A DNA stretch of 34,057 nt, taken from assembly GCF_001613005.1 (NCBI RefSeq), contig NZ_BDBN01000097.1, positions 1 through 34,057 on the forward strand, given 5' to 3'. Under the pieces are notes generated by a model. The model had not been told where the DNA came from. It did not search any database and worked only from the letters and a program-made list of their open reading frames with translations. The position numbers were made by a program, and so were the translations under genes. This document shows positions 1 through 7,783 of this stretch, one piece after another; the first letter of the stretch is position 1; the number at the start of each line of letters is the position of its first letter. The DNA is from Nocardia nova NBRC 15556 (lineage in GTDB: Bacteria; Actinomycetota; Actinomycetes; Mycobacteriales; Mycobacteriaceae).

Positions 1-461
1 GCCGTCTCGCGCCGGTTCGGCGAGCTGGTCATCCGCGCCGAAGCGGTTACCTCTCCTTCGCTTCATTGAGCGGCGTGGCACTTTTCGTTCGTGATGCGTA
101 GCGCAGCAACATATTTCAGGCCATTGACCTGGACGGCCATCGACTGTACGGGCATCTGCACCATTCGCAGCGTAGGTGGCACCATTCCTCGGCCCGCCCC
201 CTCTCGGCTGCTTCTTTCGACGGAAGTCAACCACTCCTCTGGGCACGAAACTCCGCATCAAATGCGTAGATGCGCATATCAACGTATACAGATAGAGGCT
301 GCGAGACCTACACCAGCCAGGACGGTTGAATCCACTGTTCGGGAAGAAGTACGACCGGTGACGGTAGCTGGACAGGGCACCGACTCGAAGCCGTCGTTCC
401 TGATCGGTTCACGCGCGAGTGCACCCGTCGCGACGTCCACAAGACGTGCGGCGGGTGCTGC
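1..461. other. left-edge stretch without a confident gene
   Basis: I see no convincing complete gene here. The first 69 bases read as an open plus-strand frame ending in TGA at 67-69, with G/C-rich third positions in its first 15 codons, so it could be the 3' end of a gene starting outside the window. The minus strand also allows an ATG near position 31 running off the left edge. From about 60 to 330 the sequence is less G/C-rich and lacks clear coding character. Confidence 0.3.
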
Positions 462-1190
462 TCACTGGGCAAGCATCCCGGCCATGTGCGCCACAACTTC
501 TTCGGCGGTGAACGGATAAACGAGACCTGTCGGCCGCAGCGCACCTCGGCTCGCGGGCAAGCGGATGCTGTGGCTGGGCCTGGCCGCACCCGAAACGTCT
601 ACGCGGGCATCGGATGTCCGGATCCAGCCGGTGTATCGCCCGAGCAAGCTCAGGTGATCGTAGGGTCGTCCCCGCACGAACCAGGTTGCCCGCTCGGCGA
701 GTGCGAACCGCAGGCGTGCGGTCATGCCGGGAATGTCGATGGCCACGAACAACTCCGGATAGCGTCCGCCGATGGTCAACTCGGCACCGAAACGCAGATC
801 GTCCCCCGCAGAGCCGAAGGCGCAGTCATCGCGCAGAGACACCGTGCCGTAGTACGCCGCCGCCGCGGTGGAGATCGACACGGTCGCGGTGTCGCGTGGC
901 GTCGTCGTCACGACATCGTCGACGTCGAACGCCCGCTGCCCCGGCATTCCCGCCATCACCATGACACTCAGATACTGATGCGGCGCAGCAAGATTGGGGA
1001 TCATCACGCCATAGTGCGTCCACCCGTAGAAGCGATCTCCGGGCAGTGGAGACAGTGGATAGGAGCTGTCGAACCCCCGCCTCGACGATTCGGCGCCGCG
1101 CTCGGCGAAACCGAGGACGATACGACGAGTCGCAGCGAGAACGAGCCGGGTTCCCACTTCTCGCAGCCGCCGCACACGGAACCATCGCAT
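462..1190 (-). CDS. DUF6670-like protein, possibly C-terminally shortened
   Basis: About 242 residues. The core has a WTHYGVMIPNL segment, a PHQYLS segment, then RDTATVSIST, AYYGTVS and YDHLSLLGRYTGWI. This layout recalls actinobacterial DUF6670 / hydroxyneurosporene-synthase-like beta-rich proteins, as I remember the family. Those proteins are usually longer (about 330 residues), and here the sequence ends soon after the YDHLSLL region, so the C-terminal part may be lost. I chose the ATG at 1190 because GGAGGTGAGG lies just upstream; an ATG 18 bases earlier overlaps that site. The gene lies 120 bp downstream of an HxlR regulator on the same strand, and both are preceded by the same GGTTCGA motif, which suggests co-regulation. 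The catalytic function is unknown. Confidence 0.6.
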   Translation of the reverse strand: MRWFRVRRLREVGTRLVLAATRRIVLGFAERGAESSRRGFDSSYPLSPLPGDRFYGWTHYGVMIPNLAAPHQYLSVMVMAGMPGQRAFDVDDVVTTTPRDTATVSISTAAAAYYGTVSLRDDCAFGSAGDDLRFGAELTIGGRYPELFVAIDIPGMTARLRFALAERATWFVRGRPYDHLSLLGRYTGWIRTSDARVDVSGAARPSHSIRLPASRGALRPTGLVYPFTAEEVVAHMAGMLAQ

Positions 1191-1254
1191 GTCGAACCTC
1201 ACCTCCATGATCCGGGCCTCTCGTCCGCCCCTGAGACGAACCCTAGATCAAAGT

Positions 1255-1271
1255 GGTTTGAAAATCGAACC
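1255..1271. promoter_or_regulatory. candidate HxlR operator upstream of the DUF6670-like gene
   Basis: A 17-base near-palindrome, GGTTTGAAAATCGAACC, in the gap between hxlR-like and the DUF6670-like gene. The half-site GGTTYGA recurs at 1319-1330 and at 1732-1743. Repetition of the motif before both genes suggests an operator of the neighbouring HxlR protein. This is inference. Confidence 0.4.
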
Positions 1272-1318
1272 GCATCAGGTGAATTTTTACGAAGCTCCAG
1301 CTTCTATCCGCTCAGGAC

Positions 1319-1330
1319 GGTTCGAAAATC
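1319..1330. promoter_or_regulatory. second GGTTCGA-type motif copy
   Basis: GGTTCGAAAATC overlaps the end of the HxlR gene and lies about 50 bp from the palindrome at 1255-1271. It is a second possible binding half-site for the same regulator. Confidence 0.3.
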
Positions 1331-1715
1331 AGGGCAGACGATCCAGATCGTCGACGGGGCCGCGCTGAAAACTCTGCACGCCCAGGTGTGTGGCCCAGCT
1401 GCTCGACCACGCCTTGAGCGGGGCGAGCGCATACAGCAGTTCGATCCCGATCGGGGTCAGCCGATACTTCCCATCGGCCACGGTTTCGGCAACGCCGACC
1501 GACACCAGCTCGCGCAACCGGGTCGACAGCACACTGGAGGAGATGCCCGCAAGGCTGCGCCGCAGCTCTCGAAATCCGACCGGATCTCCGCGCAACTCCC
1601 ACAGCACCGTGATCGCCCAACGGCGCCCCAGCAGGTCGAAGGCCGCCATCAATGGCTGGCCAGAGCTCGATCCCCGTACCGGCACACCCGGCCTGGGGGG
1701 CGTTGCTTCACTCAC
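1329..1715 (-). CDS. HxlR-family winged-helix transcriptional regulator
   Basis: 128 residues, a normal length for HxlR regulators. A single winged-helix domain spans about residues 20-115. Its recognisable family features are LLGRRWAITVLWEL (helix 1), GFRELRRSL, and ISSSVLSTRLREL (recognition helix), followed by the wing VADGKYRLTPIGIELL. HxlR proteins bind DNA as dimers and often regulate a neighbouring gene. They typically respond to electrophiles or aromatic compounds through a conserved cysteine, and I see no cysteine in the N-terminal part here. The start is GTG at 1715; an in-frame stop lies close upstream and the ribosome site is weak. The nearest downstream gene is the DUF6670-like gene on the same strand. 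A GGTTCGAAATCC motif 17 bases upstream of the start suggests autoregulation. Confidence 0.88.
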   Translation of the reverse strand: MSEATPPRPGVPVRGSSSGQPLMAAFDLLGRRWAITVLWELRGDPVGFRELRRSLAGISSSVLSTRLRELVSVGVAETVADGKYRLTPIGIELLYALAPLKAWSSSWATHLGVQSFQRGPVDDLDRLP

Positions 1716-1731
1716 CGACCCACCCTACAGC

Positions 1732-1743
1732 GGTTCGAAATCC
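1732..1743. promoter_or_regulatory. candidate autoregulatory operator of the HxlR gene
   Basis: GGTTCGAAATCC lies 17-28 bases upstream of the HxlR start codon, where a bound repressor would block transcription or its own leader. It matches the motif at 1255-1271 and 1319-1330. Confidence 0.4.
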
Positions 1744-1854
1744 CGACCGATCGGACGGCTGATCGGCCAGGTGCATTCGGTGAGGGAGGACAGCCCGGGG
1801 CACGCCCTCCGGTCTTCACAAGCCCCCATCGAGGCGCGCCCGGTCGCGGTCCCC

Positions 1855-2568
1855 TCAGACGCCGGCGACGTGGACGAGTTGACCGACCAGGGCCGTGACC
1901 GCCATGGCGAGGCTGCCGCCGATGACGACGCGCAGCGCGGGGCGCAGAATGCCTGTCCCGGCGACCCGGGCACCGAGAACGCCCGCGACGGCTAGTCCCA
2001 GCACGGTCACCAGCACGATGAGCGCCAGCCGGGTGCCGCTGGACGGGGCGATCAAACCGAGTAGCGGGAGCAAACCACCGAGGAAGAAGCTTGCGGCCGA
2101 GGCCATCGCGGCTTGTGCCGGGCGGGCGGCGGTGATTTCGTTGTGCCCGAGCTCATCTCGCAGGTGGGCGGTGAGCGGGTCGTTGTCGTGCAGTGCGGCG
2201 GCGACCTGCGCGGCAAGTTCGGCGGGCAGTCCGCGGTCACGGTAGATGCCCGCCAGCTCGGTCAGTTCGGCTTCCGGATCGATGGCCAGTTCGTGTTCCT
2301 CTTTGGCCCGGTCGCCGCGTTCGACGTCGACTTGCGAACTGACCGAAACGTATTCGCCCGCAGCCATGGCCATCGACCCGGCCGCCAAGCCGGCCAGCCC
2401 CGCAGTGAGAACCGCGCCCGCGGAAGCGCCGCTGGCCGCCACGCCGACCATCAGGCTCGCGTTCGAGACCAGCCCGTCGTTGGCGCCCAGAACCGCGGCG
2501 CGCAACCAGCCCGCGTGCTCGCCGCGATGCCGTTCGGAATGCGGGCCGACCATCTGTAACGGAGTCAT
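1855..2568 (-). CDS. VIT1/CCC1-family membrane protein (Fe2+/Mn2+ transporter)
   Basis: 237 residues. The N-terminus carries the family hallmark LGANDGLVSNASLMVGV in the first membrane helix, followed by GLAGLAAGSMAMAAGEYVSV in the second. A charged cytosolic loop rich in Glu (EEHELAIDPEAELTEL) and the segment HNEITAARPAQAAMASAASFFLGGLLPLLG come next, and two more helices end the protein. This is the usual five-helix VIT fold, which moves Fe2+ or Mn2+ out of the cytosol. The acidic loop is where VIT1 proteins bind metal. The start is ATG at 2568, with AAGGA eight bases upstream. The same frame stays open upstream but that part is out of frame with the MetE-like gene and does not look coding. 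Confidence 0.9.
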   Translation of the reverse strand: MTPLQMVGPHSERHRGEHAGWLRAAVLGANDGLVSNASLMVGVAASGASAGAVLTAGLAGLAAGSMAMAAGEYVSVSSQVDVERGDRAKEEHELAIDPEAELTELAGIYRDRGLPAELAAQVAAALHDNDPLTAHLRDELGHNEITAARPAQAAMASAASFFLGGLLPLLGLIAPSSGTRLALIVLVTVLGLAVAGVLGARVAGTGILRPALRVVIGGSLAMAVTALVGQLVHVAGV

Positions 2569-2887
2569 GATGCGAGTCCTTCGGGTTGCCGGGTCGATTC
2601 GGACGACCTCATTGCTGCGATCGTTCCTGTCCGCCTGGCCCCGCCGACAGAGCACAACGACACCGAAGAGATCACCCGAGACCGTGACCGGCGACACCCG
2701 CAGCACACTCGCCCCGGACCGAGTCAGCGGCTGCGGGCCGGCCGGCGAACGTCGAAGATCGGGTTCCCGGGCAACAGATTCGCTACGGGTGACCGTGGCC
2801 GCCGCCGTGGGGAACATGCCCTCGTTCTCGGCCTCACCACCATGTCCCGGCGCCGGTGCTCGGACTCGCGTCGGCGGATCACCGGTC
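2569..2887. other. intergenic region upstream of the VIT gene
   Basis: About 319 bases between the MetE-like stop and the VIT-family start, both on the minus strand. Only the VIT ribosome site is clear. I looked for a yybP-ykoY (Mn) riboswitch core and could not recognise one. No gene seen. Confidence 0.4.
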
Positions 2888-3919
2888 TCACGACAGCATG
2901 GCCGCCAGTTCTGCATGCAGATCCAGCAGATCCGGAATGTGCTCTGCGGGCCGACGGCCGAACCCGCATTCGGTGGCGATACCGAAGCCGTCGACGATTT
3001 CCCGGGCGCCGGCGATACGACGCAGGGCCCCGTCGCGGCCGTCGGTGGCGTGCACCAGTCCGAGGTACAGCCGGGTCTGCGGCGGCAGGTCCAGCCCGGC
3101 CAGCGGTGCGAAGTACTCGCGGTCGGCGCGCGAGCGCGGAACCGGCATATGCACCCAGTCGACCCGGCGCGGCAGCGCCGCCAGCACACCGGACAGCACC
3201 GCCACCATACGACCGGTGTCGGCGGGCTCGGCGAAGTGACGATGCCCGAAATCGCCGTAGCACAAGTGATATCCGAGTTCGACGTTTCCGGGCACGGCCG
3301 CGCCGAGGCGCACGAGCCGGGCGACGATCTCACTCAGCCGAGTGTCGTCGTCGGCGCCGAACCAGGACGGGAACACCCCCTCGAAGATGGCGAACTCGAC
3401 CGGGCAATCCCACTGCACCGCAAGATCGGTGTGCGGGATCTCCGCGGCGATGCGGCCGAGTTCGGCGAGCAGAGCCGCCTCGTAGCGCTGTTCGAGAATG
3501 TCCTGCGGATCGCCGACGAAGGCGCCCACCACCGAGATCGGGGTGGGCAGGCAGACCTGGAACCGCACACCGGCATCGATGTCGCCGCGTTCGCGCAGCT
3601 TGCGGAACACGCTCCACGACTCGAGCGCTGCCTGCGCGTAACCCAGCTCACCGAAATCGATCGATGCGGGATCCACGCCCGGTTTGGGCCGCACCCGCTC
3701 ACTGGGCCCGTATTCCGGGCTCGGCGGCGGCACCGTCTCCAGATCCGGATGCGCGCCCATGCGCGGCAACTGCCAGACCGTGAAGTTGTCCCGCTCGCCG
3801 GTCTCACCGTCGGGTATGCGGCTGAGCCACGGTCCGAGCCGGCGCGCGGCCGTATCGAATACGGCCTCCGCATTCGGCAGCGGCACACTTCCACACAGAT
3901 GAACATCGCCTCGGGTCAC
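2888..3919 (-). CDS. MetE-like cobalamin-independent methionine synthase fold protein
   Basis: 343 residues from a GTG at 3919. That start was chosen because GAGGAG sits six bases upstream and the family-like sequence (HLCGSVPLPNAEAVF) begins right after it. The protein is shorter than full MetE (about 750 residues) and matches the stand-alone UROD/MetE-like barrel family. Possible zinc ligands are the H-x-C of YHLCYGDFGHRH and a late Cys in TECGFG, in the order seen in MetE catalytic domains. By analogy it could transfer a methyl or related group to a thiol substrate, but the substrate cannot be read from the sequence. Other landmarks are SRIPDGETGERDNF near residue 35 and QWDCPVEFAIFEG near residue 170. 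It lies upstream of the VIT gene on the same strand. Confidence 0.75.
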   Translation of the reverse strand: MTRGDVHLCGSVPLPNAEAVFDTAARRLGPWLSRIPDGETGERDNFTVWQLPRMGAHPDLETVPPPSPEYGPSERVRPKPGVDPASIDFGELGYAQAALESWSVFRKLRERGDIDAGVRFQVCLPTPISVVGAFVGDPQDILEQRYEAALLAELGRIAAEIPHTDLAVQWDCPVEFAIFEGVFPSWFGADDDTRLSEIVARLVRLGAAVPGNVELGYHLCYGDFGHRHFAEPADTGRMVAVLSGVLAALPRRVDWVHMPVPRSRADREYFAPLAGLDLPPQTRLYLGLVHATDGRDGALRRIAGAREIVDGFGIATECGFGRRPAEHIPDLLDLHAELAAMLS

Positions 3920-4295
3920 CGCGAACTCCTCGTATTCCGGCCGCTGGGTCCGGGCGCGGAATTCGTGGACGCAGCGGCGGCTCGATCGACGCGACGAGAG
4001 TAGATCCAGCCGCCGTCCCCGCGATTCCCACACGCGAAAATGCGCTGCGTATCAGCGGTTGCCGAGCGGGTTCTGAGTAACCGTGCCTTGGTCGTAGAAG
4101 GCCATGACAAGCCGCTGTGGTCGAGGCAGCCCGCGATGACGGGAACCGGTGAACGATCCCGCAGCTGTCGGCACAGATCCACGCCCGATAGGTCGAGCCC
4201 ACTCGGTGGCAGACCGCTGCCACGCCCTTCACCCGCCTCGAAGGCCGTGCGCTGTATCGTCCGACTGGCGTGACACCACGACGTGGAGGAGCACC
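3920..4295. other. divergent intergenic region between MetE-like gene and kup
   Basis: The region separates a minus-strand gene from a plus-strand gene and so should hold promoters for both. I checked for the conserved blocks of a ydaO/yuaA (c-di-AMP) riboswitch, which sometimes precedes K+ transporter genes, and did not find them convincingly. No gene seen. Confidence 0.35.
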
Positions 4296-6260
4296 ATGAC
4301 AGGGGCGAAGGGCACCATCGGAGGCGGCCCCGCGTTCGAGGTGGAACCGGGGCAGCCGCCGAGCCACCGCGATACCGTGCGCTGGAGTGTCGTGATCGGC
4401 GCGCTGGGGGTGGTGTTCGGCGATATCGGGACGAGCCCGATCTACACCCTGCAAACCGTATTCGACCCGGGCGACCCCCATCCCGTACCGGTGAACAGCG
4501 ACAACGTGTTCGGCGTGGTGTCGTTGGTGTTCTGGTCGGTGATGATCATCGTCACCGTCACCTACGTCCTGCTCGCCATGCGCGCCGACAACGACGGCGA
4601 GGGTGGCATCATGGCACTCATCACGCTGCTTCGCCGGTGGAGTTCACCGCGCGGGCGGAAAACGGCGATCGGCCTGGCCGCGCTCGGAATCTTCGGCGCC
4701 TCATTGTTTTTCGGTGACAGCATGATCACGCCGGCGATCTCGGTACTGTCGTCCGTCGAGGGCATCAAGGTCGTCGAGCCGGCCTTGAAAGACCTTGTCA
4801 TCCCGGTGACGGTCGTGATCATCGTGGCGCTGTTCGTGGTGCAACGCCGCGGCACCGCCACGGTCGGACGGATGTTCGGCCCCATCATGGTGCTGTGGTT
4901 CCTCACCATCGGCACCTGCGGCATCGGCGGCATCGCGCACAATCCCCGCATCCTGCAGGCGCTGTCGCCCACGTACGCGCTGGGCTTTCTGGCCGGACAC
5001 TTCGGTACAGCGTTCTTCGCGCTCGCCGCGATCGTGCTCGCGGTGACCGGCGCCGAGGCGCTCTACGCGGACATGGGACATTTCGGCCGCCGCTCCATCA
5101 CCCGCGCTTGGCTGATCCTCGTCTTTCCCGCCTGCACACTCAGCTACCTGGGGCAGGGCGCACTCATCCTCGACGACGCCCGCAACATCAGCAGCCCCTT
5201 CTTCCTGTTGGCACCGGGCTGGGCACGACTGCCACTGGTGCTGCTGGCCACCGCCGCCACGGTCATCGCCTCACAAGCGGTGATCACCGGCGCGTATTCC
5301 GTTGCCTCCCAGGCCGCGCAACTGGGCTACCTGCCGCGGCTGCGCATCGCCCACACCTCCGAATCCACGATCGGCCAGATCTACGTCCCGTGGATCAACT
5401 GGTTGCTGATGGTCTCGGTACTCACCCTGGTCTTCGCCTTCCGCAGTTCGACCGCGCTGGCCTTCGCCTTCGGCATGGCCGTGACCGGAACCATCACCAT
5501 CACCACCCTGCTGTTCTTCTACGTCGCGCGAAGCCGCTGGCATATCCCCCGCTGGATCCTCGCCGCGGGGGCACTCCCGCTGCTGACCGTCGATCTGCTG
5601 TTCGTCGCCGCCAATCTCACCAAGTTCGTGCACGGCGCCTGGCTGCCGCTGCTGATCGGCCTGACCGCATTCACGGTCATGACGACCTGGCAACGTGGCC
5701 GCCAGATCGTGACCGCCGAACGAATCCGGCGAGAGGGATCGCTGCGGAAATTCGTCGACGAACTCGCCGAAGGCACACCCGCCACGACGCGAGTCCCCGG
5801 CACCGCGATCTTCCTCAACCGCGGCAAGGAAACAGCTCCACTGGCCTTGCGCGCCAACGTCGAACACAACCACGTGCGCCACCACCACATCGTGATCCTG
5901 TCGATCCACACCGAACCCGTCCCCCGCATCCCCGACAACGAACGCATCGCCACCGACCCGCTGGGACCCCCCGACGACGGCATCACCCACGTCACCGCCC
6001 GCTACGGCTACATGGAAACCCCCGACGTTCCCCACGCGCTCGCACTCGTCGACCGACGAGACACCGAGGGCCCGCTCGACCTCGACCGCGCCTCCTATTT
6101 CCTGTCCACCATCGAACTCCGCCGCGGCACCGCCGCCACCATGGCCTCGTGGCGCAAGCGCCTGTTCATCGCCACCTCCTACATCACCGCCGACGCCGCC
6201 GACTACTTCGGCCTGCCACGCGACCGCACCATCATCATGGGCTCACAGATCGAGGTGTAA
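4296..6260 (+). CDS. kup: Kup-family low-affinity potassium transporter
   Basis: 654 residues, close to the usual length of bacterial Kup/HAK/KUP K+-H+ symporters (about 620-680). The first helix carries the hallmark GALGVVFGDIGTSPIYTL at about residues 32-49. About 12 membrane segments follow up to about residue 460, including the conserved GGIMALITLL, FFGDSMITPAISVLS and VTGAEALYADMGHFG segments. The C-terminal part (about 480-654) is the soluble cytoplasmic domain, with VPGTAIFLN and a His-rich stretch (VEHNHVRHHHIVILS) that the family shares. The start is ATG at 4296 with GGAGGAG five bases before it; the longer upstream open frame is not coding. It imports K+ using the proton gradient. 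The gene opens a plus-strand block of cation transport genes. Confidence 0.95.
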   Translation: MTGAKGTIGGGPAFEVEPGQPPSHRDTVRWSVVIGALGVVFGDIGTSPIYTLQTVFDPGDPHPVPVNSDNVFGVVSLVFWSVMIIVTVTYVLLAMRADNDGEGGIMALITLLRRWSSPRGRKTAIGLAALGIFGASLFFGDSMITPAISVLSSVEGIKVVEPALKDLVIPVTVVIIVALFVVQRRGTATVGRMFGPIMVLWFLTIGTCGIGGIAHNPRILQALSPTYALGFLAGHFGTAFFALAAIVLAVTGAEALYADMGHFGRRSITRAWLILVFPACTLSYLGQGALILDDARNISSPFFLLAPGWARLPLVLLATAATVIASQAVITGAYSVASQAAQLGYLPRLRIAHTSESTIGQIYVPWINWLLMVSVLTLVFAFRSSTALAFAFGMAVTGTITITTLLFFYVARSRWHIPRWILAAGALPLLTVDLLFVAANLTKFVHGAWLPLLIGLTAFTVMTTWQRGRQIVTAERIRREGSLRKFVDELAEGTPATTRVPGTAIFLNRGKETAPLALRANVEHNHVRHHHIVILSIHTEPVPRIPDNERIATDPLGPPDDGITHVTARYGYMETPDVPHALALVDRRDTEGPLDLDRASYFLSTIELRRGTAATMASWRKRLFIATSYITADAADYFGLPRDRTIIMGSQIEV

Positions 6261-6267
6261 GCCACGA

Positions 6268-6316
6268 GATCCGGCACCGGACCCGCTAAGGATCCGTATG
6301 GATTGCCGGCCGGATC
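6268..6316 (+). terminator. possible terminator after kup
   Basis: GATCCGGC (6268-6275) pairs with GCCGGATC (6309-6316) just after the kup stop codon. The loop is long (33 bases) and there is no T-run beyond a short TTG, so this is a weak candidate. Confidence 0.3.
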
Positions 6317-6460
6317 TTGCGGCGGGCGCGGAGGCGGCGGCATGGTGCGCGGTACCCGGCGTTCAGATAGCTGTCGGCGTCGCGTAGTCGCGGCCGGGAC
6401 GCGGTCGGTGCAGAATTCGGATCACATCATCGGTGTCGGCCTGCCAGGCGGGAGTGGGAC

Positions 6461-7783
6461 ATGAACGAAGACCTTTCGGCCGGCTCCACGTCGACGGGCG
6501 GCACGCTGCATCTGTCGCAGTTGGTGAAGGCTCCGGTGATCGCGAAATCCGGCGAGACGATCGGCCGGGTCGAAGACCTGATAGTTCGCCTCCCCGGTGG
6601 CGACGCCTACCCTCCGGTGACCGGAGCTGTGGTCGGGATGGGGGGTCGCAAGGTCTTCGTCTCGTCCGGCAGAATCCGTGACTTCACCGCGGACCGGATC
6701 CTGTTGGCGGTCAACAAGGTCGACCTGCGTGGTTTCGAACGCCGCGAGGGCGAGGTGTTGTTACGGGCCGACATCCTCGGTCATCGGCTGATCGACGTCT
6801 CGGCGGCGGAACTGGTGCGCGCCTACGATGTCGAACTCGACGACACCGGCTCCGGCTGGGTTCTGGCCCGCCTCGACACCCGCCGCCCCGCCCGGTTGTT
6901 CGGGCTGGTCAAAACCGGCGCCGGACATGCGTCCCGGGATTGGAAGGCGTTCGAACCGTTGATCGGTCATCCCGGTTCGATCACCGTGCGCCGTCTCAGT
7001 GGCCGGGTAGGCGCGTTGAAACCGGCGCAGATCGCCGACCTGCTCGAAGACGCCACCAAAAACGAGCAGGGCGAAATTCTCGACCGCGTGCACGACAACC
7101 CGGAGCTGGAAGCCGACGTCTTCGAAGAACTGGATCCCGACGAAGCCAGCCGGCTGCTGAAGGACATGCCCGACTCCGAGGTCGCCGCGCTGCTGGGCCG
7201 CATGCGCGCCGATGATGCCGCCGACGCCGTCACCGACCTACGTCAATCCCGGCGACGGCGGGTCCTGGACCTGATGCCCGCCGGGCAGCGCACCAAGGTG
7301 ATCACCCTGATGGGGTTCAACCCCGACAGCGCCGGCGGCCTGATGACCGTCGACTTCGCCACCTGCGAATCGAATACGACTGCGGCACAAGCACTCTCGA
7401 TCATCGCCACCGCGCACGGCCTGCAATCCGAGGCGCTGTTGAAAATCCATGTCCTCGACGAGGGACGGCTGGTGGGAGTGGTATCGGTGATCACCCTGTT
7501 GCAGAGCGAACCCGGCCGCGCCGTGTCGGAGGTGATGGATGCCGACCCGGTCCGGGTCACCGCGGACGCCGACCTGACCGATATCGCGTTGCTGATGGCC
7601 GACTACAACCTCTACGCGCTCCCGGTGATCGACGACACCGACCGCGTCCTCGGGGTGGTCACCGTCGACGACGTCCTGGAGGCCACGATCCCCGACGATT
7701 GGCGGCGCCGAGAACCCGCGCCCCGCCCGATCCGCGACACCGGCACGGTCGCCGACGCCGCCGACCACGACCTACCGCTATGA
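6461..7783 (+). CDS. soluble PRC-barrel / MgtE N-domain / CBS-pair protein
   Basis: 440 residues with no membrane segments. Domains in order: a PRC-barrel-like region (about residues 15-145, with LVKAPVIAKSGETIGRVEDL), then the MgtE intracellular N domain of helical repeats (about 185-300, with LLEDATKNEQGEILDRV and ELDPDEASRLLKDMP), then two CBS domains (about 300-420, with GGLMTVDF and VSEVMDADPVRVTADADL). In true MgtE channels the N and CBS domains sense Mg2+ and gate a C-terminal five-helix pore. That pore is absent here: the protein stops soon after the second CBS motif. The stop codon overlaps the start of the NRAMP-like gene (ATGA), so the two are translationally coupled. I infer that it is a detached Mg2+-sensing or gating subunit for that transporter. 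The start is ATG at 6461, after a GGGAG. Confidence 0.88.
   Translation: MNEDLSAGSTSTGGTLHLSQLVKAPVIAKSGETIGRVEDLIVRLPGGDAYPPVTGAVVGMGGRKVFVSSGRIRDFTADRILLAVNKVDLRGFERREGEVLLRADILGHRLIDVSAAELVRAYDVELDDTGSGWVLARLDTRRPARLFGLVKTGAGHASRDWKAFEPLIGHPGSITVRRLSGRVGALKPAQIADLLEDATKNEQGEILDRVHDNPELEADVFEELDPDEASRLLKDMPDSEVAALLGRMRADDAADAVTDLRQSRRRRVLDLMPAGQRTKVITLMGFNPDSAGGLMTVDFATCESNTTAAQALSIIATAHGLQSEALLKIHVLDEGRLVGVVSVITLLQSEPGRAVSEVMDADPVRVTADADLTDIALLMADYNLYALPVIDDTDRVLGVVTVDDVLEATIPDDWRRREPAPRPIRDTGTVADAADHDLPL

Noticed and set aside
486..1898. Long plus-strand open frame opposite the DUF6670-like and HxlR genes
   Set aside because: It has no recognisable protein content and no ribosome site. 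It is the G/C-rich antisense shadow of two well-supported minus-strand genes.
2569..3333. N-terminal extension of the VIT gene
   Set aside because: The frame is open upstream, but it reads out of frame through the MetE-like gene. A good ribosome site and the family start are at 2568.
3920..4295. ydaO/c-di-AMP riboswitch before kup
   Set aside because: Conserved core blocks could not be identified by eye. A covariance-model search (Rfam) would decide.
6261..6460. M-box (Mg2+) riboswitch before the MgtE-like gene
   Set aside because: No recognisable conserved helices. Only the possible kup terminator and a ribosome site are seen.
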